Shown: one piece after another, positions 1 through 10,200 of the stretch
How the letters are laid out: every line of letters starts with the position of its first letter
How positions within the stretch are numbered: the stretch's first letter is position 1
Assembly (NCBI GenBank): GCA_018829445.1
Contig: JAHJTV010000001.1
Location: forward strand, 1-64,000
Length of the DNA: 64,000 nucleotides
Source: a bacterium
GTDB taxonomy: Bacteria; SAR324; XYD2-FULL-50-16
Reading direction: 5' to 3'
Position numbers and translations under genes: made by a program
Notes under the pieces: generated by a model
The model's input: only the letters and a program-made list of their open reading frames with translations
Database searches by the model: none
What the model was told of the DNA's origin: nothing

Positions 1-34
1 TCAATAATCTAAAAACCATAGAAATTCTGAACCG

Positions 35-111
35 CTGTCATGCCGGACTTGATCCGGCATCCATAAGGTTTAATCAAAAATCTGGATTCCGGCTCGGAGG
101 CCGGAATGACA
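35..111. repeat. Dispersed inverted-repeat element, copy 1
   Basis: An imperfect palindrome in which a TGTCATGCCGGACTTGATCC-type arm is followed about 35 bases later by its complement ending CCGGAATGACA. Two similar copies lie at 16102-16172 and 38968-39037, both between genes. Short GC-rich palindromes of this kind are common intergenic repeats; nothing suggests a protein. The rest of 1-232 holds no recognisable gene. Confidence 0.75.
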
Positions 112-232
112 AGAAAATCAACTTTTCGGAGTAGACTCAATGTTGAAAGTTAAAACCTTTATTTGATATTTCCATGGTGTCTATAGATAGTTTTAAATCT
201 CTTTATCTAAAATCACGGCTATGTATATTGAC

Positions 233-255
233 GTGTATACAAAAAATGTGTACAC
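233..255. promoter_or_regulatory. Probable operator dyad of the toxin-antitoxin operon
   Basis: GTGTATAC (233-240) and GTGTACAC (248-255) are two near-identical self-complementary boxes spaced 15 bp apart, about 60 bp before the antitoxin start. Phd/YefM antitoxins autoregulate by binding short palindromes around their promoter, so this is the likely operator. The assignment rests on position and symmetry only. Confidence 0.45.
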
Positions 256-315
256 TTAAACCCAGGCTATGAGGATGATATTAGTATACCAAAAAACAGT
301 AAGAGCAAGGAATAT

Positions 316-555
316 ATGAAAACAGTCTCTGTCAGAGAAGCCAGGGAGCAGATCGGGAGTCTGCTGAATGCTGTCTGTGCCGGTGAAAATGTAGTGATCA
401 CAAGAAGAGGAAAACCCGTAGCCAAATTAACCCATATAGGTTCTGAAGATAACCAAATCCGGTTTCCTGATCGCACCAAATTCAGAGAGCAGATTTCACC
501 GAGCATAGAGATTAGCGAGAAACTAATCCGGAATATGAGGGATGAACGTGGCTAA
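316..555 (+). CDS. Phd/YefM-family antitoxin
   Basis: A 79-residue protein with the typical Phd/YefM N-terminus (MKTVSVREAREQIGSLLNAV, then GENVVITRRGKPVAKL), the DNA-binding and dimerisation part of type II antitoxins. The charged C-terminal third would wrap the toxin. It overlaps the next gene by 14 bp, the usual translational coupling of antitoxin and toxin. A purine-rich AGCAAGGA lies upstream of the ATG. It should neutralise the PIN ribonuclease encoded next and repress the operon through the dyads at 233-255. Family assignment is confident; which RNA the pair targets is unknown. Confidence 0.9.
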   Translation: MKTVSVREAREQIGSLLNAVCAGENVVITRRGKPVAKLTHIGSEDNQIRFPDRTKFREQISPSIEISEKLIRNMRDERG

Positions 556-994
556 AAAATACTATCTGGATACAAGCGCACTCCTTCCTTATTATCGAAA
601 CGAAAGCGCCAGCCTCCAAATCCAGAAGTTTTTATTAAATATCAATCCTCCGGTTCTGATTAGTAGTCTTACAAGGGTCGAATTTGTTTCAGTAATTGCT
701 CGTTGGGTGCGAATGAGTGAATTGTCAGAGGCAGAAGCCGGTTTGATTGAAAATATGTTTATCAGTGATATTAAATCAGGCTTATTTCTTAACCAATTGA
801 TATCACAAAAGCATTATAATCAGGCAGAAAGATGGATTTCCTTGAGAAAAACCGGTCTCAGAACATTGGATGCATTACATCTTGCCAGTTCATGGTTATC
901 CGATACTGAGATGATTACATGTGATAAGATTCTGCACCAGTCCGCTTGTTCCCTCGGAGTATGTTCAAGTTTGATTGAACCAGATGAGGCATAA
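542..994 (+). CDS. PIN-domain ribonuclease toxin (VapC-like)
   Basis: A 150-residue PIN-domain protein. Visible acidic residues are Asp10 in YYLDTSALL, Glu47 in LTRVEFVS, and the aspartates in LRTLDALHLA and MITCDKIL, which match the Mg2+-binding set of PIN ribonucleases. VapC-type toxins cleave RNA (often tRNA or rRNA) when the antitoxin is lost. The start overlaps the antitoxin stop region. The pair sits next to a tRNA fragment (1033-1082), which fits residence on a mobile or formerly mobile segment. All catalytic acids are present, so the toxin appears intact. Confidence 0.88.
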   Translation: MNVAKKYYLDTSALLPYYRNESASLQIQKFLLNINPPVLISSLTRVEFVSVIARWVRMSELSEAEAGLIENMFISDIKSGLFLNQLISQKHYNQAERWISLRKTGLRTLDALHLASSWLSDTEMITCDKILHQSACSLGVCSSLIEPDEA

Positions 995-1032
995 ATCGAA
1001 GTTAAATATTGAAAGGAATTGAGTAAGCAATG

Positions 1033-1082
1033 TGCCCCCACCAGGACTCGAACCTGGAACTGAGGATTAGGAATCCTGGGGG
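1033..1082 (-). other. 3' half of tRNA-Arg(CCU), possible attachment site
   Basis: Read on the minus strand, this stretch has a T arm (CCAGG TTCGAGT CCTGG), an acceptor 3' strand TGGGGGC, and an anticodon stem-loop AGGA-TTCCTAA-TCCT with anticodon CCU. No D arm or 5' acceptor strand precedes it, so it is not a working tRNA. Half-tRNA copies running from the anticodon loop to the 3' end are typical of att sites left by tRNA-targeting integrases. No integrase is visible in the window, so the mobile element itself is inferred. Confidence 0.6.
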
Positions 1083-1234
1083 ATTTTGGATAAAAAGTTT
1101 TGTGATGATATATCAGTTAAGGACTTACGAGGGAAACAGCATGTTGACCAAGCAAGATCAAATTTCAATATTTCACTTCTAATACGTTATATCTAGAATC
1201 AACTGTAAGATTTTTGAGGAGATATGATCAGGAA

Positions 1235-1267
1235 ATGAAGGCAATGTTAATCCTGGATCGCCTTCAT
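1235..1267 (-). terminator. Hairpin after the LamG lipoprotein gene
   Basis: ATGAAGGC (1235-1242) pairs with GCCTTCAT (1260-1267) around a 17-nt loop just downstream of the stop of the minus-strand lipoprotein gene. There is no clear U-run, so it may be a weak terminator or an mRNA 3' end stabiliser. Confidence 0.3.
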
Positions 1268-1270
1268 CAA

Positions 1271-4200
1271 TCAATTACTCATTAGAGTTTGGATTTCTGT
1301 CTGGGTTAGGGCTTTATCATAGATACGGATTTCATCCATTTTTCCTTTGAAGTAGGAGTTTTGCGATTCCGGGTCTCGGCCAATTACCAAAGTCTTAAGG
1401 GATTGTTGAATGGTCTCGCCTGATGCTCTGCTGTATTCGGTTCCGTCCATGTAAAAAAGAATATTGCCGCTTTTGTAAACAACGGCGACGTGTTGCCAGG
1501 TATCCATAGTAACAGCAACACCAGGAGCCCAACTGCCACTGCCATGAAAAACAGAAACATTGTTGTTTGCCAGGAACCTTAAACAGCGCTCCCATAAACC
1601 ATCTTCAATACAGAAGATATCCTGAACATCTCCGGTGGATTGCGGGTAGATCCAGGCCATCCAGGTCGTTTCCGGCATAGCGCTGGGTTGGGCGTCTATG
1701 TTGGTATAGATGTAGTCGCTTGTTCCGTTAAAAGCATACGCTTCGTTTGCAGTATCCTCTTGATCGGTTGTCGGATCAGCACCAAAATTGAGTGCTTGAG
1801 CCCCACTGCCGCTGCTGTCGTTCATGTTGCCGGAGAAGGGGAAGTGAGCCATCAGGTTATTTGAAACCGAATATCCGTAAAGTGATCTTACTTCAGCCGC
1901 TGAAAGTGCTTTGTCATAGATTTTAACATCATCAATTGCTCCAGTGAAAAATGAGTTGTTTCCATCAGGGTTTCGGCCGATGTGCAACGTATTTAACGTA
2001 GGAGATATCGCTTCAGCTGAGCCAAGACCGTATGCCACCCCGTTTTTGTAGAAAAGGATATTGTCTGATTGATAAATCACAACGATATGTTGCCAGAGAT
2101 TCAGATCAAGACCAAAAGGTACCCAGGTGCCATTCCCTTTAAAAATACCGGCATTCGTTGTATTTGTGTTCATCTTTAAGCAACGTTCCCATAATCCATT
2201 GTTTGTGCAAAGAATATACTGATCATTTGACTTTAGTGAAACCGGCTTAATCCAGGCTGACCATGATGTCTCGGTCATGGCGGACGGTTGTACATCCAGA
2301 TTTGTGTAAATGTAATCGCTTGAACCGTCGAGCTGATAGGCGCTTTCAGCAACACCATTACGATCTTCAACCAGTGTTGCCCCATAGTTGTATGCTTGAG
2401 CGCCGCTTCCGCTGCTGTCGGATAAATCACCGGTAAAACTGAAACTTGCGGCTAAGTTATTCGTTCGAGAATAACCATACAAGGATGTCACTTCTTGTGC
2501 GGTTAAAGCTTTGTTATAGATTTTTACATCATCAACTGCTCCTTCGAAAAAAGCGCTATCGGAGTATGGATCAATTCCAATCGCAAGTGGATTAAGGGTG
2601 GCGCGAAGGAACTCAGGAGTGCCACGGCTATATTCTACGCCGTTTTTATAAAAGAGCACATTGTCTGACTTATAAACCAAAACGAGATGCTGCCAGAGAT
2701 TGAGGTCAAGTTTAATCGGCCTCCAGGTAGTGTTCCCTACAAAGATCGCTGCAGCCGTTGTACTGTTCGTCATTTTAAGGCAGCGCTGCCATAAGCCTTC
2801 CTGAGTGCAAAGAACGGTTTTATCATTTGAATCTGCGGAAGTCGGTTTTATCCAGATAGACCAGGAGGTTTCAGCCATGCTTTGAGGTTGGACGTCAACG
2901 CTTGTTTTTATATAGCTCGTCGTTCCGTCCAGCAGATATGCGCTTTCCGCGTTGCCGGAGCGATCGCTTATCAATGTAGCATTGTTATTGTATGCTCGTG
3001 CGCCGCTCCCGCTGTTATCATTAACATTGCCTGAAAAATCGAAGCTTGCTGCCAGATTATTGTTGATTGAATATCCGAAGAGGTTTTGGACTTCAGCAGC
3101 AGACAAGGCGCGGTTATAAACCTTAACATCATCGATATCGCCATTAAAAAAACTGCTGTCATTATAGGGATCCATTCCAATATGAAGAGGATTCAGATTT
3201 GTACGGATCACTTCGGTGTCTTCAAGACTGTATAGTACTCCATTTTTATAGAAGTAAACATTATCCGAGTCGTAGACAACAGCAAGGTGCTGCCAGATAC
3301 CCAGGGTTAACCCAATCGGTCTCCAAACTCTGTCTCCGACATATACGCCTGCTGTTGTCGTATTGGCCACCATTTTCAGGCAACGTTGCCACAATCCAAA
3401 ACTTGTACATAAAACGGCTTGATCTCCGCTACTGGTTTGAGTTGGTCTAATCCATGCAGCCCAGGATGTCTCGGACATGACAGATGGCTGAACGTCAATA
3501 TTGGTATAGATATAATCATCTACCCCGTCAAAGGTATAAGCTTTATCGCTTGCCCCTGTTCGATCCTCGGTGAGGTTTGCCCCGTAGTTATAAGCCTGAG
3601 ATCCGTTACCACTACTGTTGTTCACATTACCTGAAAAGAAGAAGTCTCCTTCCAGGTTATTTATAGTATAATATCCATATAGTGTTCGAATTTCGGTTGG
3701 TGTTAAAGCTGTATTATAAACGCGGACATCATCTATTTTCCCGTTGAAATTGTTACTGCCGGTATAGGGGTTGACACCAATCTGAAAAGTATGGTTGGAG
3801 GTTCGAGCTATTTCAGCGCCCCCCCGGCTGTACTCCGCTCCGTTTTTGTAAATCAGGACATCGGTCGAGCTATAGACAACCGCAATGTGTTGCCAGAGGT
3901 TTAAGTCAAGTTTAATGGGAGACCAGCTGCCCCCTCCCCAAGATACTCTTAAGGTTGTATTGTCTGCCGCCATTGACAGGCAACGCTGCCATAAACCGTC
4001 ATCGCTGCATAAGATCGCCTGGTCAGTTGAGCTTGTCTGGGTCGGTTTTATCCAGGCCATCCAGGTTGTCTGGCTCATTGCACCTGGCTGGACATCCAGA
4101 TTCGTGGAAATGTGACCGGTTCCATCGAAATAGTAAGCACTGCTGCTTGCCTCAAAACGATCGGATGTCAAAGTCACCTGGCTGGGTGTTCCATCATTAT

Positions 4201-6820
4201 CGTTTCCACTCTGGTCTTCGGTGTTTCCGGAAAAGGGGAAGTTCAATACCAGGTAGGTGCTATTGTAACTATCCTCAGAACTGATATTAAGATCAGCCGG
4301 GTCCATACCGGAATAGTCAGAATCACTGGAAGTGACGTTTGACAGGGTGATTTTAAAATGTTGGGTTCCGTCAATGACATCATCTTCTTCACCCGTAACC
4401 GTAACGGATTGAGGGGTTATCCAATTTCCTGGTGTAAAGGTCAGTGAGCTGGGACTCACACTTGCTTCTGTGGGATCAGAGCTGCCTAAATCGACGGTGA
4501 CGTTGGCATTGGGCTGCGTGTTGATTTTCAAGGTAAAGGTGGTTTCTGTTCCTTCGGCAACAGTAATACTGAAAGGGGTTGATGTAAACCCCGGCACATC
4601 GTTATCGATATTCGTTATGCTAATGTCGGCGGGGTCCAGATTATGATACCGCAAATCCTCTGATATTGCAGCATACAAGATAATGGTATAGTCAACATTG
4701 TCATCCGGAGCTGTATCATCTTGCCCGACGACAAGCACTTGTTGAGCTATATTCCAGTTGGAGGGGGTAAAAACAATAGTCTCAGGTGCTACTATCCCTT
4801 CTGAAGTATCACTACTTCCTATGTTGATTGTGACATTCCCGGTTGGAGGCGCATCCAGAGCTATGGTAAAGCTGGCGGACCCTCCTGTTTCAGAAGTATT
4901 CCCACTGATAGAACTTACTGATATTCCAACCGTATCATTGTCGATATTTGTCAATACAATATCGTCAGGATCAAGACCGTCATAGGATGCATCAAAGTTG
5001 CATTCAGAAGGGCCAATAACTATGGTGAAAGAAACATTGCCGTCTTGTGTGGCATCATCCTCTCCGGTAACCGTGACGGTTTGTGCCGTGTCCCAATTGG
5101 AGGTGGTGAAGGTTACGCTTTCAGGATCAACGGTACCTTCGGTTTCATCATCACTGCTGACAGGAAAACTGACATTCCCAAAGGGAGCGGATTTGAGCTT
5201 CAAAGTGAAGGTGGCGGTTCCACCTCCCTCTGATGGTTCTCCACTGACATGGCTGCGAATGAACCCGACAATGTCATTGTCGATATTTGTTATTGGGACA
5301 TCGCTGGGATCCAGCCCGTCATAGCTGGCATCAGTGGAAGAGGCTGCTCCGAGGATTATTGCAAAGGAAACATCACCGTCTCGTAAGCTATCGTCCTCAC
5401 CTGTGACGGTGACTGTTTGCTCTTCCCACCAATTGGAGAAATCGAAGGTCAAGCTTGAGATCTCAATCGTTCCCTCTGTTTCATCGTTGCAGTTGACCGG
5501 GATATTGACATCATCAGTCGGTGGTGATGTTAGTGCCAGAGAAAAGTTTTTGCTCCCTCCTCCTTCGGAAGTATTCCCTGATCCGATTGTAAGGGTATAC
5601 CCGGCTGTGTCGTCGTCCGTATTAGTCATGGCGACATCATCCGGGTCCAGGGTATCGTAATTGCTGTCAGCAGAACTGGCAGGAGAGAGGATGACATCAT
5701 AAGAGACGGCACCATCCTGCAGGTCATCATTGACTCCCGTAACCGTAATGATTTGTGGGAGATCCCAGTTTGATCCGTCAAAGGTCAGCGAATCAGGACT
5801 GACAGTGCCCTCAGTTTCATCGCTGCTGCTGATGTCAATCGTTACTGAAGCTTGCGGGTAGCTCAAAAGTTTAACTGAAATGGTTCCGGTTTCTCCCCAT
5901 TCCCAGGTCTTGTTGTCCGATGAACTGACCGAAAAGCCGAAGACATCATCGTCATAGTTGGTAAGATGAACCGGAGAAGGCGTTAAGCCGTCATAGTCCT
6001 CATCATTTGAAGAAGCAGGGCCCAGCAGAATTGAGTATTGAACATGGCCGTCATCTTCGCCGTCATCCTCGCCGGTTATTGTTATTGTCCTGATGGAATT
6101 CCAATTTTCGGTAGTAAAGGTGACTGAATCCGGTTCAACGGTGCCCTCCGTTTCGTCGCTGCTCGTTATTGGAATAGTGACATCTTCTGTGGGGGCGCTG
6201 GCAAGCTTGATAGTAAAGGTAGCTTGTTTTCCCCATTCTGTTGTTTGACCGCTGACATTTCCTTTTTCAACCCCGATGGCATCGTTATCAATGTTGACAA
6301 CTGCCACATCAGCAGGATCTTCTCCGTCGAAGCTGGTATCAGCTGAAACTGCCGGATTCAGGATAATGGTATAGCTTACATCCCCATCATCAATATAATC
6401 ATCCACACCTCTGACAAGGACGGTCTGAGATGTTGACCAGTTGGTTGAGGTGAAAGTTAATTCTGTCGGATCCACCCAGCCCTCGGTTTCATCATTTGAG
6501 AATAAAGAAATATCAACATCGGAGCTGGGTTCAGAGGCTAGTGAGACCGTGAACGTCGCGGCATTACCGGCTTCAGATGTTGTCCCTCCGATAGAGCTGA
6601 CGATGAAAAAACCTGAACCGGTTGTTCCCCCTTCTCCATCTCCTGTTGTATCCCCATCGTCTCCATCACCGGAATCATAAGTTCCATCTGCGGTTTCACT
6701 AGCATCGCTTGAACTACCAGATCCGCCACACCCTGAAACCAAAAAAACAGCGGCAAAAAGTAGAAGTATAAAAAGGGGAAAGAGTGAAGTCAGTCTTTGT
6801 ATCGTCGGCTTGATTTTCAT
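1271..6820 (-). CDS. Giant surface lipoprotein with Calx-beta and LamG repeats
   Basis: An 1849-residue exported protein. The N-terminus has a hydrophobic signal ending in the lipobox VSGC followed by a Gly/Ser/Asp-rich linker. Seven tandem modules of about 112 residues follow, each with the signature SSDETEGTV...LTF...NW...VTVTGEDD...DGLDP.D, rich in Asp and Asn as in Ca2+-binding Calx-beta domains. The C-terminal half holds five LamG/concanavalin-like modules, recognisable by GYS..NNLAA.F.FSGN.ND.SG, a WMAWI/WSAWI strand, LNLWQH and DDVKIYNKAL. LamG modules commonly bind carbohydrate or protein. A role in adhesion or polymer binding is inferred. The gene is monocistronic and transcribed away from the kinase gene at 7282. 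Confidence 0.85.
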   Translation of the reverse strand: MKIKPTIQRLTSLFPLFILLLFAAVFLVSGCGGSGSSSDASETADGTYDSGDGDDGDTTGDGEGGTTGSGFFIVSSIGGTTSEAGNAATFTVSLASEPSSDVDISLFSNDETEGWVDPTELTFTSTNWSTSQTVLVRGVDDYIDDGDVSYTIILNPAVSADTSFDGEDPADVAVVNIDNDAIGVEKGNVSGQTTEWGKQATFTIKLASAPTEDVTIPITSSDETEGTVEPDSVTFTTENWNSIRTITITGEDDGEDDGHVQYSILLGPASSNDEDYDGLTPSPVHLTNYDDDVFGFSVSSSDNKTWEWGETGTISVKLLSYPQASVTIDISSSDETEGTVSPDSLTFDGSNWDLPQIITVTGVNDDLQDGAVSYDVILSPASSADSNYDTLDPDDVAMTNTDDDTAGYTLTIGSGNTSEGGGSKNFSLALTSPPTDDVNIPVNCNDETEGTIEISSLTFDFSNWWEEQTVTVTGEDDSLRDGDVSFAIILGAASSTDASYDGLDPSDVPITNIDNDIVGFIRSHVSGEPSEGGGTATFTLKLKSAPFGNVSFPVSSDDETEGTVDPESVTFTTSNWDTAQTVTVTGEDDATQDGNVSFTIVIGPSECNFDASYDGLDPDDIVLTNIDNDTVGISVSSISGNTSETGGSASFTIALDAPPTGNVTINIGSSDTSEGIVAPETIVFTPSNWNIAQQVLVVGQDDTAPDDNVDYTIILYAAISEDLRYHNLDPADISITNIDNDVPGFTSTPFSITVAEGTETTFTLKINTQPNANVTVDLGSSDPTEASVSPSSLTFTPGNWITPQSVTVTGEEDDVIDGTQHFKITLSNVTSSDSDYSGMDPADLNISSEDSYNSTYLVLNFPFSGNTEDQSGNDNDGTPSQVTLTSDRFEASSSAYYFDGTGHISTNLDVQPGAMSQTTWMAWIKPTQTSSTDQAILCSDDGLWQRCLSMAADNTTLRVSWGGGSWSPIKLDLNLWQHIAVVYSSTDVLIYKNGAEYSRGGAEIARTSNHTFQIGVNPYTGSNNFNGKIDDVRVYNTALTPTEIRTLYGYYTINNLEGDFFFSGNVNNSSGNGSQAYNYGANLTEDRTGASDKAYTFDGVDDYIYTNIDVQPSVMSETSWAAWIRPTQTSSGDQAVLCTSFGLWQRCLKMVANTTTAGVYVGDRVWRPIGLTLGIWQHLAVVYDSDNVYFYKNGVLYSLEDTEVIRTNLNPLHIGMDPYNDSSFFNGDIDDVKVYNRALSAAEVQNLFGYSINNNLAASFDFSGNVNDNSGSGARAYNNNATLISDRSGNAESAYLLDGTTSYIKTSVDVQPQSMAETSWSIWIKPTSADSNDKTVLCTQEGLWQRCLKMTNSTTAAAIFVGNTTWRPIKLDLNLWQHLVLVYKSDNVLFYKNGVEYSRGTPEFLRATLNPLAIGIDPYSDSAFFEGAVDDVKIYNKALTAQEVTSLYGYSRTNNLAASFSFTGDLSDSSGSGAQAYNYGATLVEDRNGVAESAYQLDGSSDYIYTNLDVQPSAMTETSWSAWIKPVSLKSNDQYILCTNNGLWERCLKMNTNTTNAGIFKGNGTWVPFGLDLNLWQHIVVIYQSDNILFYKNGVAYGLGSAEAISPTLNTLHIGRNPDGNNSFFTGAIDDVKIYDKALSAAEVRSLYGYSVSNNLMAHFPFSGNMNDSSGSGAQALNFGADPTTDQEDTANEAYAFNGTSDYIYTNIDAQPSAMPETTWMAWIYPQSTGDVQDIFCIEDGLWERCLRFLANNNVSVFHGSGSWAPGVAVTMDTWQHVAVVYKSGNILFYMDGTEYSRASGETIQQSLKTLVIGRDPESQNSYFKGKMDEIRIYDKALTQTEIQTLMSN

Positions 6821-7281
6821 TATTTATTTTTAATTAAAAAGCACCCGCATTGATCAAAATGATAATTTTTCTGAAGCAGTCTTCCACCATCCTTTTGGAT
6901 AGTGTTGACATGAGCCTTTCCTGAGTTTTCTCCCTGTTTACGGTTCTTAAGTTTTAGAGAAAGGCACTTTTCACTAATATAGTCAAAAAAGCTCCCCCAT
7001 TTAACAATAGGACAAAAGTCTCAATTTTAAAAAATGTATATTGAGCACCTAATAAACGCTGTGATTACGATTAGCACAAACTATCTTATTGGCCTGAAAA
7101 GATTTAATATTGTTGCATAAGAGCTTGGATTTGGATCCTTATATGTGTAATATGTTAGTTACGATCTTTTTTGCATAATCTCAGTCTTTAACAATGACAG
7201 GACTTCTCTTTTGGGCTCTAAAAAAAGCGATCAATTCTGCTTTTAAAGAGTCATAACATGCTGTAATGTTTATAATATGCC
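6821..7281. other. Divergent intergenic region, no gene seen
   Basis: About 460 bp of AT-rich sequence between the minus-strand lipoprotein gene and the plus-strand kinase gene. It should hold both promoters. I found no convincing -24/-12 element, repeat or small ORF. Confidence 0.5.
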
Positions 7282-10200
7282 ATGATTGCCAAATTAATTA
7301 ACAATCGTTTTCAACTAAAGGAAAAGCTGTTTGATGGAAGGACGAGCAACTTATGGCTTGCTTATGATGTGAGGGACAGAAATGATGTTGCCGTTAAGAT
7401 TCTCAAACGAAAAACAAATACACGGCATATTGAAGACGTTATTCGATATAAAAACATCGTTTTAAATGTCTCAACAATCAATCATCCCAATATAGTAAAG
7501 ATAATTGAACTTGGAGAAATCGACGATCATCAGTCTCTCGTAATGGAGTTCATTTATGGAAAGAACCTGCAAAAAATAATACAAGAAAACTCCGTTGAAA
7601 ATTTGTCTCCTTTCTCTACTGAAACGACCATTAAAACGATTGTCCAAATTGCTTCGGCAATGGACTTTTTTCATAGTAAGGGCATTATTCACAGGGACAT
7701 TAAGCCGGGCAACATCATGGCTGAAGGATTCGAAAACAGGAATCTGGAAAAGTGTACCATAAAAATAATCGATTTTGGGCTTTCTGATATTAGAGGTATC
7801 ATTGAATTTAGTGATTCAAAAGATATCGTGGGAACTTTTGGCTACATGTCCCCTGAACAGTTAGGCGTCACAAGTTTTGATACGGATGAAAGAAGTGATC
7901 TTTATTCCCTGGGTGTCATTTTTTATGAACTGATAACAGGAAAGAAGCCTTTTTTGGGTAGTGATATCCATTCATTAATTCATCAGCAGATTGCCAAGAT
8001 TCCTGAAGCGCCTTCAGCGTTTAGAGAATTACCTGATATTTATGACCGGATTATTAATAAATTATTAGAAAAGGAACCGACTAAAAGATATCAGAGCGCG
8101 AAAGGTCTGTTGTATGATCTTAATAAATTACAAAATGATGAATTCAGCTTTGTTCCCGGTATGAAAGACCGCGTGGTCCGTCTTGATTTCCACACAGGTT
8201 TTATCGGAAGAAAAAATGAAGTTAACCTATTGGAGAATGAATTAGAAAAGGCGCTGGAAGGTAACGGATCAATGTGTCTTATTAGCGGTGAAGCAGGTAC
8301 CGGTAAAACAAGGCTGGCAGAAGAAATGAGGGAAATCCTTTATTCAAGGAAACGCCTTTTTCTAGCTGTAAAGTGTTTTCCAGGTGAAAACAAAAAACCT
8401 TACGAGCCATTTAAGGATATTCTAACTCAATATCTGAAGCATTTTAGTAAAAAATCAAATGTTGAGAAGACCAGCAGAATAGGGTATTTAAACAATATTA
8501 ACAAAGGCTTTTCAGAGATTATCGTACAATTAAATCCTCAGATGAAGGAGATTATTAAAAATACCACCCCTTTGGTTCAACTGGAAAAAGAAAGAGAAGA
8601 GGACAGGTATATTACTGCAGTCAGTCATTTTATTTTAAGTCTGAGCAAAGCCGAGGAGGGACTGGTTTTATTTTTTGATGATATACAATGGTCTGATAAT
8701 GGGACAATGGCCATTTTAAAAAATATCCTTGAAAATATTTCAAATTATCCCTTACTTTTGATCGCCACTCACCGTGATAAAGTACCGAAGACAGAAGAGG
8801 AAAACAATAACCTGTTCAAAAGTCCCACGCAGAAACCATATCCTCTTACTAAAATCCAGCTGAAACCCTTTGATTTAACGTTAATTAAGGAATTCATAAA
8901 GGAAGTTTTGCATGTCGACACTGATAGGACAGCTGATGAAATAGCGCGGTACGTATCCCAGGCTAGCAGCGGGAATATGTTTTTTGCCATAAGAATCATT
9001 AATCAATTATTGGATGAAAAAGCTCTCATAGCAGACCAGAACAATACATATCATATTGATCATTCAATTCTCAAGCAGATAAACATCCCCTCCAGTGTCC
9101 TTGAAATAGTGATGAATAGAATCTCTCTGCTGTCCACCAAAGAGAATGAGATCCTTTCATATGCATCCATTATCGGTAAGAAATTTAATATTGATTTTCT
9201 GTTTAGTCTCCATAAAAAATCTTATTCAAAAAGTGAAATCGTAAATATTGTTGATAAAGCGATTTCGTTACATCTCCTGAAATACGACTTAAACGATAAA
9301 AGGATGTTGTATTTCTCGCATGACAGGATTCAGGAAGCATTTTATACAAGAAATGATGAGAAAACCAGAAAAGCACTTCACCTGCACATAGGGGCAACCC
9401 TGGAAGAGATCTATGACATTGAATTAGAGCATAGCGTTAAGGAATGCCCCGCCTTATTCGATCTTGCCAACCATTTCATTAATGGGGGGCAGATTGAAAA
9501 GGCTTTTTACTATTCGTATCCTGCAGGCGTGAAGGCCAGGGAAAACTATGCAAACAATGAAGCACTTAGTTATCTTTTGAAATCCTTGGAGTATCTAGAA
9601 CAATTGAAACCAGGAGAAAATAGTGAAGGGATCAAGATTAATATTTTGCTCGCAGAGATTTATCTCACACGGGGTAATTACGATGAAGCAATCAATAGAT
9701 GCAATACTGTGCTATCGGAAACAATCAATATTGAAAAAAAAATAAGCGTTTATAAATTGATATGCCAGACTTATTTTAAGAAAGGTGATTGGGAGAATTG
9801 TGAAACCTTCGGCAAAATCGGATTGAAGCTTTTAGATGAAAATTTACCGGTTAAAAAGCTGCCGCTGTTTCTATCTATCGGCAAAGAACTATTTCTCCGT
9901 TTGCTGTATTGGATATTACCGGCCATTTTCATCCTGAAAAAAGAAAACAACCAATCGGATAAGGAAAAGGCAATCATATGGTTTTATTACAATTTGGGTT
10001 GGAGTTATGTTTTTAGTGACCAGTTAAAATTCTTCAGAGCGATTTTACGAATGGTGAATATTTCTGAAAGTAAAATAGGAAAATCCAATGAATTGGCCAT
10101 GAGCTGGGCTGGAGTAGGCAGTGTTTTAATGTCCATCCCTTTCTTCAATTGGGCAAACAGATATTTTCAAAAAGCTCTTGATCTGCAAAAAGAAATCAAA

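Noticed and set aside
3199-5660. Several plus-strand frames of 60-110 codons opposite the LamG/Calx-beta gene.
   Set aside because: They recur at each repeat of the antisense gene, showing that they are shadows of its codon pattern.
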